DNA of 5,718 bases, from NCBI GenBank assembly GCA_007117945.1, contig SKTN01000107.1, forward strand, positions 1 to 5,718. The letters run 5' to 3'. Within the stretch, counting starts at the first letter, position 1. Every line of letters starts with the position of its first letter. Under the pieces are notes generated by a model. That model saw only the letters and a program-made list of their open reading frames with translations, was not told where the DNA came from and did no database searches. Both the position numbers and the translations under genes were made by a program. Of the stretch, positions 5,605 to 5,718 are shown piece after piece. This DNA comes from Nitriliruptoraceae bacterium (lineage in GTDB: Bacteria > Actinomycetota > Nitriliruptoria > Nitriliruptorales > Nitriliruptoraceae).

Positions 5605-5677
5605 AGCTGGAGAGGGGATTCGAACCCCTGACCTATCGCTTACGAGGCGATTGCTCTACCGACTGAGCTACTCCAGC
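5605..5677 (-). tRNA. tRNA-Thr, anticodon CGU
   Basis: The minus strand folds into a complete cloverleaf of 73 bases. The acceptor stem is GCTGGAG with CTCCAGC; U8 and A9 follow; the D arm is GCTC with GAGC; the anticodon stem is ATCGC with GCGAT around the loop CTCGTAA, whose middle bases CGT read ACG (threonine) codons; the T arm is AGGGG-TTCGAAT-CCCCT. The discriminator base is U. CC but not CCA follows in the DNA, so the terminal A must be added after transcription. All stems are perfectly paired and the GTTCGAAT T-loop is canonical, so it should be functional. ACG is one of the common threonine codons in GC-rich genomes. Confidence 0.97.
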
Positions 5678-5687
5678 GCAGGCGCGA

Positions 5688-5715
5688 AGGGTAGCGACCA
5701 CCTCGCGGCGCTCAC
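5688..5715 (-). promoter_or_regulatory. Possible promoter of tRNA-Thr
   Basis: On the minus strand TACCCT (5693-5688) fits a -10 hexamer about ten bases before the mature 5' end. GTGAGC (5715-5710), 16 bases further up, matches three of six -35 positions. The window ends at 5718, so upstream sequence is not available. Confidence 0.35.
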
Positions 5716-5718
5716 ACC

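Noticed and set aside
4798..5631. 277-residue plus-strand frame opposite the kinase sensor domain and running into the tRNA
   Set aside because: Composition is Asp/Arg/Gln/His-rich, as expected for the antisense of hydrophobic helices, and it overlaps the tRNA gene.

Overview
The window is a GC-rich stretch (roughly 70 percent G+C by eye) with strongly GC3-biased coding regions, which points to an actinobacterium. Highly acidic linkers on the two predicted exported proteins would fit a salt-adapted or Nitriliruptoria/Euzebya-type lineage, but that placement is only an impression. I found no mobile element, CRISPR array, plasmid or phage gene, and no convincing new multi-gene system.

Layout: the 3' end of a pirin-family gene on the plus strand (1-315) faces a block of minus-strand genes. 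Between them lies a 406-bp non-coding stretch (316-721) with a very C-rich leader, three 12-bp tandem units, and a two-copy repeat. Each copy carries a long, nearly perfect hairpin; the two stems differ by compensatory base-pair changes. The minus-strand genes, read from high to low coordinates, are tRNA-Thr(CGU) (5677-5605), a MASE1-type membrane sensor histidine kinase (5421-3808), a VKOR-family membrane protein (3456-2851), an acidic lipoprotein (2676-1852) and a secreted or membrane-anchored lysozyme-like protein (about 1522-722).

The minus-strand genes are separated by 174 to 351 bp and do not overlap, so they look like separate transcription units more than one operon. A strong GC-rich hairpin follows the VKOR gene. 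Three of the proteins act at or outside the membrane: redox or disulfide chemistry, a lipoprotein of unknown role, and a probable peptidoglycan-binding or -cleaving domain. The sequence gives no direct evidence that they work together. The kinase has no response regulator in the window.

The observations most worth checking are the covarying hairpin duplication at 428-720, the VKOR homologue that keeps the CXXC motif but lacks the loop cysteine pair, and the Pro-Thr repeat placed before the lipoprotein signal sequence.
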